Below the pieces are notes generated by a model that was given only the letters and a program-made list of their open reading frames with translations, was not told the origin of the DNA and did not search any database. This document shows, one piece after another, positions 24,209 through 32,922 of a stretch of 64,000 nucleotides of DNA. The translations under genes were made by a program, and so were the position numbers. The stretch comes from Kitasatospora papulosa (GTDB lineage Bacteria > Actinomycetota > Actinomycetes > Streptomycetales > Streptomycetaceae), in the NCBI RefSeq assembly GCF_000717245.1, contig NZ_JNYQ01000007.1, forward strand, positions 124,001 to 188,000, in the 5' to 3' direction. Position 1 is the first letter of the stretch. Every line of letters begins with the position of its first letter.

Positions 24209-24886
24209 ATGTTGTCCGCAGGACTGCCGCAAGGAACCGTGCCGAAGCTGGAGCGGCCAGGGCCGTTGCGCGAGCGTGTGTACGAGGCGCTTCTCGAGCT
24301 GATCACCACGCGTGCCCTCCGTCCCGGCCAGCATCTGGTCGAGAGCGAACTGGCGGGGCACCTCGGTGTGTCGCGGCAGCCGGTCCGCGAGGCGCTCCAG
24401 CGGCTGAACACCGAGGGCTGGGTCGATCTGCGCCCTGCGCAGGGCGCGTTCGTCCACGAACCCGCCGAGGAGGAGGCGGACCAGCTGCTCTCGGTCCGCA
24501 CCCTGCTGGAGGCCGAGGCCGCCCGGCTGGCCGCCGCCCATTCCGGGCGGCCGGGCATCGAGGCGCTGGAGGAGCTGTGCGCGCGGGGGGAGCAGGCCGT
24601 CGCCGACGACGACGTGGACCTCGCCGTGGCCACGAACGCCGCGTTCCACGCCAAGGTCATGGAACTGGCCGGCAACGTCGTGCTGTCCGAGCTGGCCGCC
24701 CAGGTGGACCGGCGGGTCCGCTGGTACTACACACCGGTGGCCAGGCAGCGCGGCACCCGGTCCTGGACCGAGCACCGTGAGCTGATCGCGGCGATCGCGT
24801 CCAGGGACGAGCGGCGGGCGACCGAGGTCATGCGTGCGCACACCGAGCACACGCGTCAGACGTACCACCTGCGCGAACAGTCCTGA
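24209..24886 (+). CDS. GntR-family (FCD) transcriptional regulator
   Basis: A 225-residue regulator with an N-terminal winged helix-turn-helix (LRERVYEALLELITTRALRPGQHLVESELAGHLGVSRQPVREALQRLNTEGWV) and an all-helical FCD domain containing FHAKVMELAGN and the His-rich EHRELIAAIASRD and AHTEHTR segments that bind a metal and an organic acid. An excellent GGAGGGGA site precedes ATG 24209. Upstream is the repeated GTAGACTGTAGAC. It may once have controlled the panE-type gene now decayed nearby (inference). A terminator follows. Confidence 0.9.
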   Translation: MLSAGLPQGTVPKLERPGPLRERVYEALLELITTRALRPGQHLVESELAGHLGVSRQPVREALQRLNTEGWVDLRPAQGAFVHEPAEEEADQLLSVRTLLEAEAARLAAAHSGRPGIEALEELCARGEQAVADDDVDLAVATNAAFHAKVMELAGNVVLSELAAQVDRRVRWYYTPVARQRGTRSWTEHRELIAAIASRDERRATEVMRAHTEHTRQTYHLREQS

Positions 24887-24952
24887 CCCGTTCGCGGACA
24901 CCCGCAGCCCCTGCGAACAGCAGGGCGGGCGCGGGTGGTCGACCGGTCGCGG

Positions 24953-24979
24953 GAGGCCGGGGCGTGACGCCCCGGCCTC
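24953..24979 (+). terminator. Terminator after the GntR gene
   Basis: A perfect 12-bp stem (24953-24964 with 24968-24979) with a TGA loop, followed by CTTC; 67 bases after the GntR stop. Confidence 0.85.
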
Positions 24980-25042
24980 TTCGCGTTCCGCGCCGGACAG
25001 CTCTCCACGCCGTCTCCCGTGGCGCCGCGCCGGACTCGCGCG

Positions 25043-25130
25043 GGACATCTTTGTCCTGAGTGTGGAGAAAGTTGGAGCTGATTCATGCGCAACTTCTTCC
25101 CACTCGGGTAAACCGCTGCTACGTTCCCCT
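25043..25130 (+). promoter_or_regulatory. Promoter/operator of the ROK-sugar operon, element A
   Basis: Starts with the inverted repeat GGACA-N4-TGTCC (25043-25056), then AAGTTG-N15-CAACTT (25069-25095), then GCTACGTT, whose TACGTT is a possible -10. From 25051 on, it aligns without gaps to 32721-32800 (47 of 80 bases identical by hand count), with the boxes TTGTCCTG, GTT, TGCGCAA, CTT and GCTAC at the same spacing. Confidence 0.7.
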
Positions 25131-25171
25131 CGAAAGCCCGACGGACTGGCCGATGTGGCGGGGAGGGACGC

Positions 25172-26362
25172 GTGAGACGCATGACGGCACGACCCGCGAA
25201 CACGCACCAGGCTCGACTGCTCAGACTGTTGCGCGACGGAGGTCCCAACTCCCGTGCGCAGCTGGGCGATCAGATCGATCTCTCACGGTCCAAGCTCGCC
25301 GTCGAGGTGGACCGGCTCCTGGAGACCGGGCTCGTCGTCGCCGACGGACTCGCGGCGTCACGCGGCGGACGCCGCTCCCACAACATCAGGCTGGCCCCCG
25401 GACTGCGGTTCCTCGGCGTCGACATCGGAGCCACCTCCATCGATGTCGCCGTCACCAACGCGGAGTTGGAGGTCCTCGGACACCTCAACCACCCGATGGA
25501 CGTACGGGAAGGGCCCGTCGCGGTCTTCGAGCAGGTGCTGGCGATGGCGGCCAAGCTCCGGGCATCCGGTCTCGCCGAAGGGTTCGACGGCGCCGGCATC
25601 GGCGTCCCGGGCCCCGTCCGCTTCCCCGAGGGCGTACCGGTCGCCCCGCCGATCATGCCGGGCTGGGACGGTTTCCCTGTCCGGGAGGCGCTCAGCCAGG
25701 AACTCGGCTGCCCCGTCATGGTGGACAACGACGTGAACCTGATGGCGCTGGGGGAGCAGCACGCGGGCGTCGCCCGCTCCGTGGGCGACTTCCTCTGCGT
25801 CAAGATCGGCACGGGTATCGGCTGCGGCATCGTCGTCGGCGGCGAGGTCTACCGCGGTACGACGGGCAGCGCCGGCGACATCGGGCACATCCAGGTGGAA
25901 CCGGACGGGCGCGCGTGCGCCTGCGGCAACCGGGGCTGCCTGGAGGCACACTTCAGCGGCGCCGCCCTGGCCCGCGACGCCGAGGACGCCGCCCGCGCCG
26001 GCCGATCCCCCGAGCTGGCGGCCCGGCTCGACGGCGCCGGAAAGCTCACGGCCGTCGACGTGGCCGCCGCCGCGGCGGCCGGCGACCCCACGGCACTGGA
26101 CCTCATCCGTGAGGGCGGCAACAAGGTCGGGCAGGTCATCGCCGGACTCGTCAGCTTCTTCAACCCCGGCCTCGTCGTGATCGGCGGCGGTGTCACCGGG
26201 CTCGGCCACAACCTGCTGGCCAGCGTCCGCACCCAGGTCTACCGGCAGTCCCTGCCCCTGGCCACGGGCAACCTCCCCATCGTCCTCGGTGAGCTGGGGC
26301 CCGTCGCCGGAGTGACCGGTGCGGCCAGGCTCATCAGCGACCACCTGTTCTCGCCGGCCTGA
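25172..26362 (+). CDS. ROK-family transcriptional repressor
   Basis: A 396-residue NagC/XylR-type protein. A winged helix-turn-helix is at residues 8-60 (HQARLLRLLRDGGPNSRAQLGDQIDLSRSKLAVEVDRLLETGLV), then a sugar-kinase-like domain with LGVDIGATSIDVAV, VMVDNDVNLMALGE, IGTGIGCGIVVGGEVYRG, and the zinc-binding GHIQVEPDGRACACGNRGCLEA. GTG 25172 is preferred over an ATG at 25181 because GGAGGGA is close upstream. It heads the ABC importer genes and its own promoter shares boxes with the promoter at 32711, so it probably represses both (inference). Confidence 0.9.
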   Translation: MRRMTARPANTHQARLLRLLRDGGPNSRAQLGDQIDLSRSKLAVEVDRLLETGLVVADGLAASRGGRRSHNIRLAPGLRFLGVDIGATSIDVAVTNAELEVLGHLNHPMDVREGPVAVFEQVLAMAAKLRASGLAEGFDGAGIGVPGPVRFPEGVPVAPPIMPGWDGFPVREALSQELGCPVMVDNDVNLMALGEQHAGVARSVGDFLCVKIGTGIGCGIVVGGEVYRGTTGSAGDIGHIQVEPDGRACACGNRGCLEAHFSGAALARDAEDAARAGRSPELAARLDGAGKLTAVDVAAAAAAGDPTALDLIREGGNKVGQVIAGLVSFFNPGLVVIGGGVTGLGHNLLASVRTQVYRQSLPLATGNLPIVLGELGPVAGVTGAARLISDHLFSPA

Positions 26363-26590
26363 TGTCCGGGCCGGTGCGCCGTTCGGCACGCCCACCGCAC
26401 CCACCTCCGTGAACAGCCCTGTCCCGAGCTCCGCCCGCAGGACCGCACAGCACGAGCACAGCAGCACCACCCAGCAGTTCCGTCAGCAGTACGGCACCGC
26501 CGGCACTGCGCCCTGCCCGCTCACCGGTTCTCCTCCGCGCTCCCGGCTCCGCCCGGGCGGGGGACGGCCGATCCGCCGAGGGGATCCGTC
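26363..26590. other. Intergenic spacer between ROK and ABC ATPase genes
   Basis: 228 bases rich in CAC/CAG triplets. No open frame with coding character, no strong hairpin and no repeat of the 25043 promoter boxes was seen. It may hold a secondary promoter. Confidence 0.5.
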
Positions 26591-28114
26591 ATGGCACCAG
26601 AACCACCTCTGCTCACGATGTCCGGCATCACCAAGTCGTTCCCCGGTGTACGCGCCCTCGACGGTGTGGACCTGGAGGTCGTCGCCGGTGAAGTCCACTG
26701 CCTCCTCGGCCAGAACGGCGCCGGCAAGTCGACCCTCATCAAGGTGCTGGCCGGGGCCCACCAGCCCGACGGCGGCACCATCACCTGGGGCGGCGAACCC
26801 GTCCGGCTCACCTCACCCATCACCGCGATGCGCCTGGGCATCGCCACCATCTACCAGGAACTCGACCTGGTGGAGGGCCTGTCGGTCGCCGAGAACGTCT
26901 TCCTCGGACACGAACCGACCAGCGCGGGCTTCGTCGTCCGCACCCGTGAGGCCCGCACCCGGGCCGCCGCGCTCCTGAGGCGCCTCGGACACCCGGAGAT
27001 CGACCCGGCCCGCCCGGTCGGTGACCTCTCCGCCGCCCACCAGCAGATCGTCTCCATGGCCCGGGCCCTCTCCCACGACGTACGGCTCATCGTGATGGAC
27101 GAGCCGTCCGCCGCCCTCGACCCCGACGAGGTCGACAACCTCTTCCGCATCGTCGACGGACTGACCGCCGACGGTGTGGCCGTCGTCTACATCTCGCACC
27201 GGCTCGAGGAGATCCGGCGGATAGGCGACCGGGTGACCGTGCTCAAGGACGGCCGGGCCGTCGCCGTCGGACTCCCCGCCAAGTCCACCCCGACGCGCGA
27301 CGTCGTCGCCCTGATGACAGGCCGCAACGTCGAGTACGTCTTCCCCGAGCGGCCCGAACCCGGCGCGCGAGTCGGCGCCGAGCCGGTCCTCAAGGTCGAA
27401 GGCCTGACCCGCAAGGGCGAGTTCGAGCCCGTCGACCTGGAGCTGCGGCCCGGGGAGATCGTCGGCCTGGCCGGGCTCGTCGGCTCCGGACGCTCCGAGA
27501 TCCTGGAGACGGTCTACGGCGCCCGCAGACCCACCGCGGGCCGCGTACTCGTCGACGGCGCACCGCTGCGCGTGGGCAGCGTCAGGGCCGCCGTGGCAGC
27601 CGGCATCGGCCTGGCCCCCGAGGAACGCAAGGCCCAGGCACTGCTGTTGACGGAATCCGTCACCCGGAACGTCTCGGTCTCCTCCCTGTCGCGCTTCGCC
27701 CGGGCCGGCTGGCTCGACCGGGGCGCCGAACGCGACGCCGCCAGGACGGCGACCCGCGAACTCTCCCTGCGGCCCGACAACCCGGACGCCGCCGTCCGCA
27801 CTCTCTCCGGCGGCAACCAGCAGAAGGCGGTCCTGGCCCGCTGGCTGCTGCGCGGCTGCCGGGTGCTGCTGCTCGACGAACCGACCCGCGGCGTCGACGT
27901 CGGCGCCCGCGCCGAGCTGTACGCCGTGATCCGCCGGCTGGCCGACGAAGGCCTCGCCGTTCTGCTCGTCTCCAGCGAAGTGCCCGAAGTGCTGGGCCTC
28001 GCCGACCGGGTGCTGGTGCTCCGGGAGGGCCGTGTCGTCCACTCGGCCGACGCCCGGGAGCTCGACGAGCACCGCGTCCTCGACCTCGTCATGGAAGGGA
28101 GCCCGACGTCATGA
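26591..28114 (+). CDS. Sugar ABC transporter ATP-binding protein (RbsA/MglA type)
   Basis: A 507-residue double-cassette ATPase. The first cassette has Walker A GQNGAGKST, a signature region and Walker B LIVMDEPSAALD; the second has the degenerate GLVGSGRSE typical of RbsA/MglA, the signature LSGGNQQKAVLARW and Walker B LLLDEPTRGVD. Two cassettes in one chain are diagnostic for the ribose/xylose-type importers. ATG 26591 follows GAGGGGA. It overlaps the permease gene by 4 bases (ATGA). Substrate is not readable, but the neighbours suggest a sugar, cyclitol or oxidised sugar. Confidence 0.93.
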   Translation: MAPEPPLLTMSGITKSFPGVRALDGVDLEVVAGEVHCLLGQNGAGKSTLIKVLAGAHQPDGGTITWGGEPVRLTSPITAMRLGIATIYQELDLVEGLSVAENVFLGHEPTSAGFVVRTREARTRAAALLRRLGHPEIDPARPVGDLSAAHQQIVSMARALSHDVRLIVMDEPSAALDPDEVDNLFRIVDGLTADGVAVVYISHRLEEIRRIGDRVTVLKDGRAVAVGLPAKSTPTRDVVALMTGRNVEYVFPERPEPGARVGAEPVLKVEGLTRKGEFEPVDLELRPGEIVGLAGLVGSGRSEILETVYGARRPTAGRVLVDGAPLRVGSVRAAVAAGIGLAPEERKAQALLLTESVTRNVSVSSLSRFARAGWLDRGAERDAARTATRELSLRPDNPDAAVRTLSGGNQQKAVLARWLLRGCRVLLLDEPTRGVDVGARAELYAVIRRLADEGLAVLLVSSEVPEVLGLADRVLVLREGRVVHSADARELDEHRVLDLVMEGSPTS

Positions 28115-29163
28115 CACAACCCGCACCGTCGGCGCAGCACCACGGTCCGGAGAAGGGGACCGTGCCCGGCCCCGCGGCCGCACCGCCCTCGAAGCAGGGC
28201 GGCGGCCCGCGCGCGCTCGGCCTGCGCGTCGACGTCCGCAACCTGTCCCTGCTCGGTGTCCTCGCCGTACTGATAGCCGTCGGCGGCATCACCGAACCGG
28301 ACGCCTTCCTGGACACCGGGAACCTCCAGCTGATCCTGACGCAGTCCTCCGTCATCGGAGTCGTCACCGTCGGCGTCACCTTCGTGATCATCAGCGGCGG
28401 GATCGACCTGTCCGTCGGCGCGATGGTCGCCCTGGCCTCCGTCTGGGCGACGACGCTGGCCACCCAGGAGTACGGCTTCGCGGGCATCCTGTTCACCGCC
28501 GTGGTCGTCGGACTCGCCGCGGGACTCGTCAACGGACTGCTGATCTCCTACGGCGGCATGGTCCCGTTCATCGCGACGCTCGCCATGCTCGCCTCGGCCC
28601 GCGGTCTGGCCCTGCAGATCACCGACGGGAAGACGCAGATCGTCACCGTCCAGTCCGTGCTGGACCTCGGCCTCCCCGACAGCTACGTCCTCGGCATCCC
28701 GCCCCTGGTCCTCGTCTTCGCCGCGGTGACCGTGGCCGGCTGGCTCATCCTCAACCGGACGACGTTCGGGCGCCGCACGGTCGCCGTCGGCGGCAACGCG
28801 GAAGCGGCCAGGCTCGCGGGCATCGACGTACGCCGCCAGCGGCTCTACCTCTACCTGCTCTCCGGCCTCTGCTGCGGCATCGCCGCCTTCATGCTCGTCA
28901 TCCTGTCCGGATCGGGCCAGAACACCAACGGCAACCTGTACGAACTCGACGCCATCGCCGCCGCGATCATCGGAGGCACCCTGCTGAGCGGCGGGCGGGG
29001 CACCATCGTCGGCTCCGTGCTCGGCGTCCTCGTCTTCACGACGATCACCAACATCTTCGCGCTGAACAACCTGCAGAGCGACGTCCAGCAGATCGCCAAG
29101 GGCGCCATCATCGTCGCCGCCGTACTCGTCCAGCGCCGCACCCTGCGCGGCGGCGAGACCTGA
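28111..29163 (+). CDS. Sugar ABC transporter permease (RbsC type)
   Basis: A 350-residue permease with about eight to ten hydrophobic helices after a 45-residue cytoplasmic N-terminus. Family signatures: VTFVIISGGIDLSVGAMVALAS, GGMVPFIATLAMLASARGL, GRRTVAVGGNAEAARLAGI (EAA-like loop) and ELDAIAAAIIGGTLLSGGRGTIVG. It forms the membrane channel of the importer and is translationally coupled to the ATPase gene. Confidence 0.92.
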   Translation: MTQPAPSAQHHGPEKGTVPGPAAAPPSKQGGGPRALGLRVDVRNLSLLGVLAVLIAVGGITEPDAFLDTGNLQLILTQSSVIGVVTVGVTFVIISGGIDLSVGAMVALASVWATTLATQEYGFAGILFTAVVVGLAAGLVNGLLISYGGMVPFIATLAMLASARGLALQITDGKTQIVTVQSVLDLGLPDSYVLGIPPLVLVFAAVTVAGWLILNRTTFGRRTVAVGGNAEAARLAGIDVRRQRLYLYLLSGLCCGIAAFMLVILSGSGQNTNGNLYELDAIAAAIIGGTLLSGGRGTIVGSVLGVLVFTTITNIFALNNLQSDVQQIAKGAIIVAAVLVQRRTLRGGET

Positions 29164-29264
29164 GCCGCTCCCCGGCGGCGGGGCACTGACCTCCGTCCGC
29201 CGCAGCCCACCGATCACCACCCGCAGTTCCGTACGCACCGCACCGGATGAAGGGTTTGACAGCC

Positions 29265-30302
29265 ATGCCAGAAACCAGCCGCAGAGGACTGCTCTTCGGC
29301 ACCGCGGCCGTCTCCGCGGGAGCCTTCCTCACCGCCTGCACCAGCAACGAGCCCAAGGAGAAGGCGGCCGCGCAGAGCAACCAGCCCGCCGCCGACGACA
29401 AGCCGGGCACGCCCGTCACCATCGGTTTCGCCGGCCCCCAGGCCGACCACGGCTGGCTGAACGCGATCAACGTCAACGCCAAGTCGCGGGCCGAGAAGTA
29501 CTCCGAGGTGACCCTGGAGATCACCGAGGGCTCCAACGACACCGCCGCCCAGATCGGCCAGGTCAAGACCCTCATCAACAAGAAGGTCGACGTGCTCGTC
29601 GTCCTCCCCGCCGACGGCAAGGCGCTCACCCAGGTCGGCCTGGAGGCCATGAAGGCCGGCATCCCGGTCGTCAACCTGGACCGCATCTTCGCCTCGCCGC
29701 AGGCCTACCGCTGTTGGGTCGGCGGGGACAACTACGGCATGGGGCTGAACGCCGGGCACTACATCGGCGAGCAGCTCAAGGACAAGGCGGGGGCCAAGGT
29801 CGTCGAGCTCGCCGGCATCGACAACCTGGAGCTCACCAAGCAGCGCAGCCAGGGCTTCGCCGACGCGCTGAAGAACTACTCCAACATCAAGCTGGTGGCC
29901 CGTCAGGCGGCCGACTTCACGGTGGAGTCGGGGCAGGCCAAGATGGCGCAGCTCCTCCAGGCGCAGAAGCAGTTCGACGCCCTGTGGAACCACGACGACG
30001 ACCAGGGCGTGGGCGCGCTGCGGGCCATCCAGCAGGCCGGCCGCGACGAGTTCATCATGGTAGGCGGGGCGGGCGCGAAGTCCGCGATGGACGCCATCAA
30101 GGCCGACAACAGCGTCCTGAAGGCCACCGTGCTCTACCCGCCCACCATGGCCGCCTCCGCGATCGACCTGGCCCGTGCCCTCGGCCAGAGCAAGGGCGTC
30201 GCGGGACTGGCCGAGATGGAGATCCCGACCTCGCTGACCCTGTACTCGGCCGTGGTCACGAAGGACAACATCGACCAGTACCTGCCGACGGGCTTCAGCT
30301 GA
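29265..30302 (+). CDS. Sugar ABC transporter substrate-binding lipoprotein (Tat-exported)
   Basis: About 345 residues. The N-terminus has a twin-arginine signal (TSRRGLLFGTAAVSAGAFLTAC) that ends in a lipobox LTAC, so the folded protein is exported by Tat and lipid-anchored outside. The mature part is a type I periplasmic binding protein (VTIGFAGPQADHGWLNAINVNAKSRAEKY, LIVNKKVDVLVVLPADGKAL-like segment, GIPVVNLDRIF, LWNHDDDQGVGALRAI). ATG 29265 is preferred over ATG 29247. It is 101 bases downstream of the permease gene in the same operon. Confidence 0.9.
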   Translation: MPETSRRGLLFGTAAVSAGAFLTACTSNEPKEKAAAQSNQPAADDKPGTPVTIGFAGPQADHGWLNAINVNAKSRAEKYSEVTLEITEGSNDTAAQIGQVKTLINKKVDVLVVLPADGKALTQVGLEAMKAGIPVVNLDRIFASPQAYRCWVGGDNYGMGLNAGHYIGEQLKDKAGAKVVELAGIDNLELTKQRSQGFADALKNYSNIKLVARQAADFTVESGQAKMAQLLQAQKQFDALWNHDDDQGVGALRAIQQAGRDEFIMVGGAGAKSAMDAIKADNSVLKATVLYPPTMAASAIDLARALGQSKGVAGLAEMEIPTSLTLYSAVVTKDNIDQYLPTGFS

Positions 30303-30349
30303 GCCGGCCCCACCGCCGCCACCGAACCACCGACGAGGAGGAAGTCCGC

Positions 30350-31570
30350 ATGGCCCTGAGGGAAGAGACCGAGCAGGAGACCGGGACACCGCCGCCGACG
30401 GCGACACTCGGCGTCGGCATGGTCGGATACGCGTTCATGGGCGCCGCCCACTCCCAGGGGTGGCGCACCGCGGGACACGTCTTCGACATGCCGGTGAGAC
30501 CTGTTCTGGCCGCGATCTGCGGACGTGACCGCACGGCCGTCGAGGCCGCCGCCGCCCGGCACGGGTGGGCGGCGGCGGAGACCGACTGGCGCGCGCTGAT
30601 CGCCCGGGACGACGTACAGCTGGTCGACATCTGCACCCCCGGCGACAGCCACGCGGAGATCGCCATCGCCGCCCTCGAAGCGGGCAAGCACGTGCTGTGC
30701 GAGAAGCCGCTCGCCAACACGGTCGCCGAGGCCGAGGCCATGGCGCAGGCCGCGGAACGGGCCGCGGCCCGCGGGCAGGTGGCGATCGTGGGCTTCAACT
30801 ACCGCAAGGTGCCCGCCCTCACCCATGCCCGCGCGATGATCGAGGAGGGCAGGCTGGGGAGGCTGCGGCACGTCCGGGCCACCTACCTCCAGGACTGGCT
30901 CGTCGATCCGGAGTCGCCGCTGACCTGGCGGCTCGAGCGCGAACGCGCCGGATCGGGCGCGCTGGGGGACCTTGGGGCGCACATCGTCGACCTCGCCCAG
31001 TACCTGGCAGGGGAACCGCTGGTCGGGGTGTCGGCGGTGAGCGAGACCTTCGTCCGCGAGAGGCCCGTGCCCGCCGGCGCGACGGCCGGTCTCCCGGGCG
31101 CCGCGGACGGTACCGCACGGGGGGCGGTCACCGTCGACGACGCCACGCTGTTCACCGGGCGGCTGGCGTCGGGAGCCCTCGCCTCCTTCGAGGCGACCAG
31201 GATGGCGGCGGGACGCAAGAACGCCCTCCGTCTGGAGATCAACGGGGAACGCGGGTCGATCGCCTTCGACCTGGAACGTCTCAACGAACTCTCCTTCCAC
31301 GACCACACCGAGCCTCCCACCAGCGCGGGCTTCCGGCGGATCCTCGTCACGGAACCCCAGCACCCCTATCTGGAGGCGTGGTGGCCGCCGGGCCACGGTC
31401 TGGGCTACGAGCACACCTTCGTGCACCAGGCCCGCGACGTGGTGCGCACGATCGTCGAGGGCCGCGCTCCGGTGCCCTCGTTCGCCGACGGACTCCAGGT
31501 GCAGCGGGTGCTCGCCGCCGTCGAGGAGAGCGCCGCCAAGAACTCCGTACACACCCCGGTCCCCTTCTAG
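30350..31570 (+). CDS. Gfo/Idh/MocA-family oxidoreductase
   Basis: A 406-residue NAD(P)-dependent dehydrogenase. The Rossmann motif is unusual: VGMVGYAFMGAAHSQGW; further on are VDICTPGDSHAEIAIAALEAGKHVLCEKPLA with the catalytic EKP Lys, VGFNYRKVPAL, and GALGDLGAHIVDLAQYLAGE with the active-site Asp/His. The family oxidises hydroxyls of sugars and cyclitols, including C3 of glycosides to 3-keto forms. A GAGGAGGAA site precedes the ATG. It lies between the importer and the TIM-barrel isomerase, which fits step one of catabolism of the imported compound. Confidence 0.9.
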   Translation: MALREETEQETGTPPPTATLGVGMVGYAFMGAAHSQGWRTAGHVFDMPVRPVLAAICGRDRTAVEAAAARHGWAAAETDWRALIARDDVQLVDICTPGDSHAEIAIAALEAGKHVLCEKPLANTVAEAEAMAQAAERAAARGQVAIVGFNYRKVPALTHARAMIEEGRLGRLRHVRATYLQDWLVDPESPLTWRLERERAGSGALGDLGAHIVDLAQYLAGEPLVGVSAVSETFVRERPVPAGATAGLPGAADGTARGAVTVDDATLFTGRLASGALASFEATRMAAGRKNALRLEINGERGSIAFDLERLNELSFHDHTEPPTSAGFRRILVTEPQHPYLEAWWPPGHGLGYEHTFVHQARDVVRTIVEGRAPVPSFADGLQVQRVLAAVEESAAKNSVHTPVPF

Positions 31571-31582
31571 GAGGTTCCGCGC

Positions 31583-32587
31583 ATGCCCCGTCCCTTCACT
31601 CTCTTCACCGGCCAGTGGGCCGACCTGCCGCTGGAGGAGGTCTGCCGGCTCGCCCGGGACTTCGGTTACGACGGACTCGAACTCGCCTGCTGGGGTGACC
31701 ACTTCGAGGTGGACAAGGCCCTGTCCGACCCCGGGTACATCGACGGCCGGCGGCAGCTCCTCGAGAAGTACGGCCTCACGTGCTGGGCGGTCTCCAACCA
31801 CCTGGTCGGCCAGGCGGTCTGCGACAACCCGATCGACGAACGCCACCAGGGCATCCTGCCGGCCCGTATCTGGGGGGACGGGGAGCCCGAGGGGGTGCGC
31901 CGGAGGGCCGCCGAGGAGATCAAGGACACCGCCCGCGCGGCCGCCGCCTTCGGCGTCGACACGGTCATCGGCTTCACCGGGTCCTCGATCTGGCACCTGG
32001 TCGCCATGTTCCCGCCGGTCCCGCCGCACATGATCGAGCGCGGCTACGAGGACTTCGCGGAGCGGTGGAACCCGATCCTGGACGTCTTCGACGCCGAGGG
32101 GGTGCGCTTCGCCCACGAGGTGCACCCGAGCGAGATCGCGTACGACTACTGGACCACGCACCGCGCCCTGGAGGCCGTCGGCCACCGGCCCGCGTTCGGC
32201 CTGAACTTCGACCCGAGCCACTTCGTCTGGCAGGACCTCGACCCCGTCGGGTTCCTGTACGACTTCCGGGACCGGATCTACCACGTGGACTGCAAGGAGG
32301 CCCGCAAGCGCCTCGACGGCCGCAACGGGCGCCTCGGCTCCCACCTGCCGTGGGGCGACCCGCGGCGCGGCTGGGACTTCGTCTCGGCGGGACACGGCGA
32401 CGTGCCCTGGGAGGACGTCTTCCGGATGCTGCGGTCCATCGGCTACGACGGACCGGTCTCCGTGGAGTGGGAGGACGCCGGCATGGACCGGCTGACCGGG
32501 GCACCGGAGGCACTGGCCTCGCTGAAGCGTTTCGACTTCGACCCGCCGAGCGCGTCGTTCGACGCGGCGTTCGGCGGGGGCGACTAG
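31583..32587 (+). CDS. Sugar phosphate isomerase/epimerase (AP-endonuclease-2 TIM barrel)
   Basis: A 334-residue xylose-isomerase-like TIM barrel. Metal-ligand regions are visible: FGYDGLELACWGDHFEV, RFAHEVHPSEIAYDY with Glu, LNFDPSHFVWQ with Asp and His, YHVDCKEAR and SVEWEDAGMDR with the last Glu. The family includes isomerases, epimerases and lyases acting on keto sugars and inosose. It starts 12 bases after the dehydrogenase stop with a good GGAGG site, and the pair recalls known Gfo/Idh/MocA plus TIM-barrel couples that process 3-keto glycosides. Confidence 0.88.
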   Translation: MPRPFTLFTGQWADLPLEEVCRLARDFGYDGLELACWGDHFEVDKALSDPGYIDGRRQLLEKYGLTCWAVSNHLVGQAVCDNPIDERHQGILPARIWGDGEPEGVRRRAAEEIKDTARAAAAFGVDTVIGFTGSSIWHLVAMFPPVPPHMIERGYEDFAERWNPILDVFDAEGVRFAHEVHPSEIAYDYWTTHRALEAVGHRPAFGLNFDPSHFVWQDLDPVGFLYDFRDRIYHVDCKEARKRLDGRNGRLGSHLPWGDPRRGWDFVSAGHGDVPWEDVFRMLRSIGYDGPVSVEWEDAGMDRLTGAPEALASLKRFDFDPPSASFDAAFGGGD

Positions 32588-32610
32588 CCCGGGAGCGGTG
32601 ACCGGGCCCC

Positions 32611-32651
32611 GCTCCTCCGCCCCCGGGGCCCGCTTCTCCGCCCCCGGGGCC
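32611..32651 (+). repeat. 20-base tandem repeat, period 21
   Basis: 32611-32630 and 32632-32651 match at 19 of 20 bases (GCTCCTCCGCCCCCGGGGCC type), just after the isomerase stop. The following GGCCCCCTGG gives hairpin potential, so it may act as a terminator region. Confidence 0.7.
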
Positions 32652-32710
32652 AGGCGACCAGGCCCCCTGGTGTCCGCAGGACGATGCCAGGGGCCCGGTT
32701 CGCCATGCCC

Positions 32711-32800
32711 GGACACTGCTTTGTCCTGCATCCGGCAGAAGTTCAACTCAGTCGCTGCGCAAGGGCTTTCCGTAGCGGAAGAACGCAGCTACCGTCCCAT
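32711..32800 (+). promoter_or_regulatory. Promoter/operator of the giant secreted protein gene, element B
   Basis: Contains GGACA-N6-TGTCC (32711-32726), then AAGTT, TGCGCAA, CTT and GCTACCGT, with TACCGT as a possible -10. From 32721 it matches the ROK promoter at 25051 without gaps and with the boxes at equal spacing. The coding start is at 32923, so the leader would be about 120 bases. Confidence 0.7.
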
Positions 32801-32922
32801 ACGTGTACACGACATGACTCGCGTCACCGGGTCCCCACGCCCCCGGTGACGAGCGCGGCAGTCCCCGCGCGGAACGGCAGACCTCACCCGCCCGAGCAAC
32901 CGGCACACTCCGGAGGACGCAC

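Noticed and set aside
32611..32651. Tandem 20-base repeat considered as a CRISPR-like array
   Set aside because: Only two copies, 1-base spacing and no spacer diversity or cas genes.
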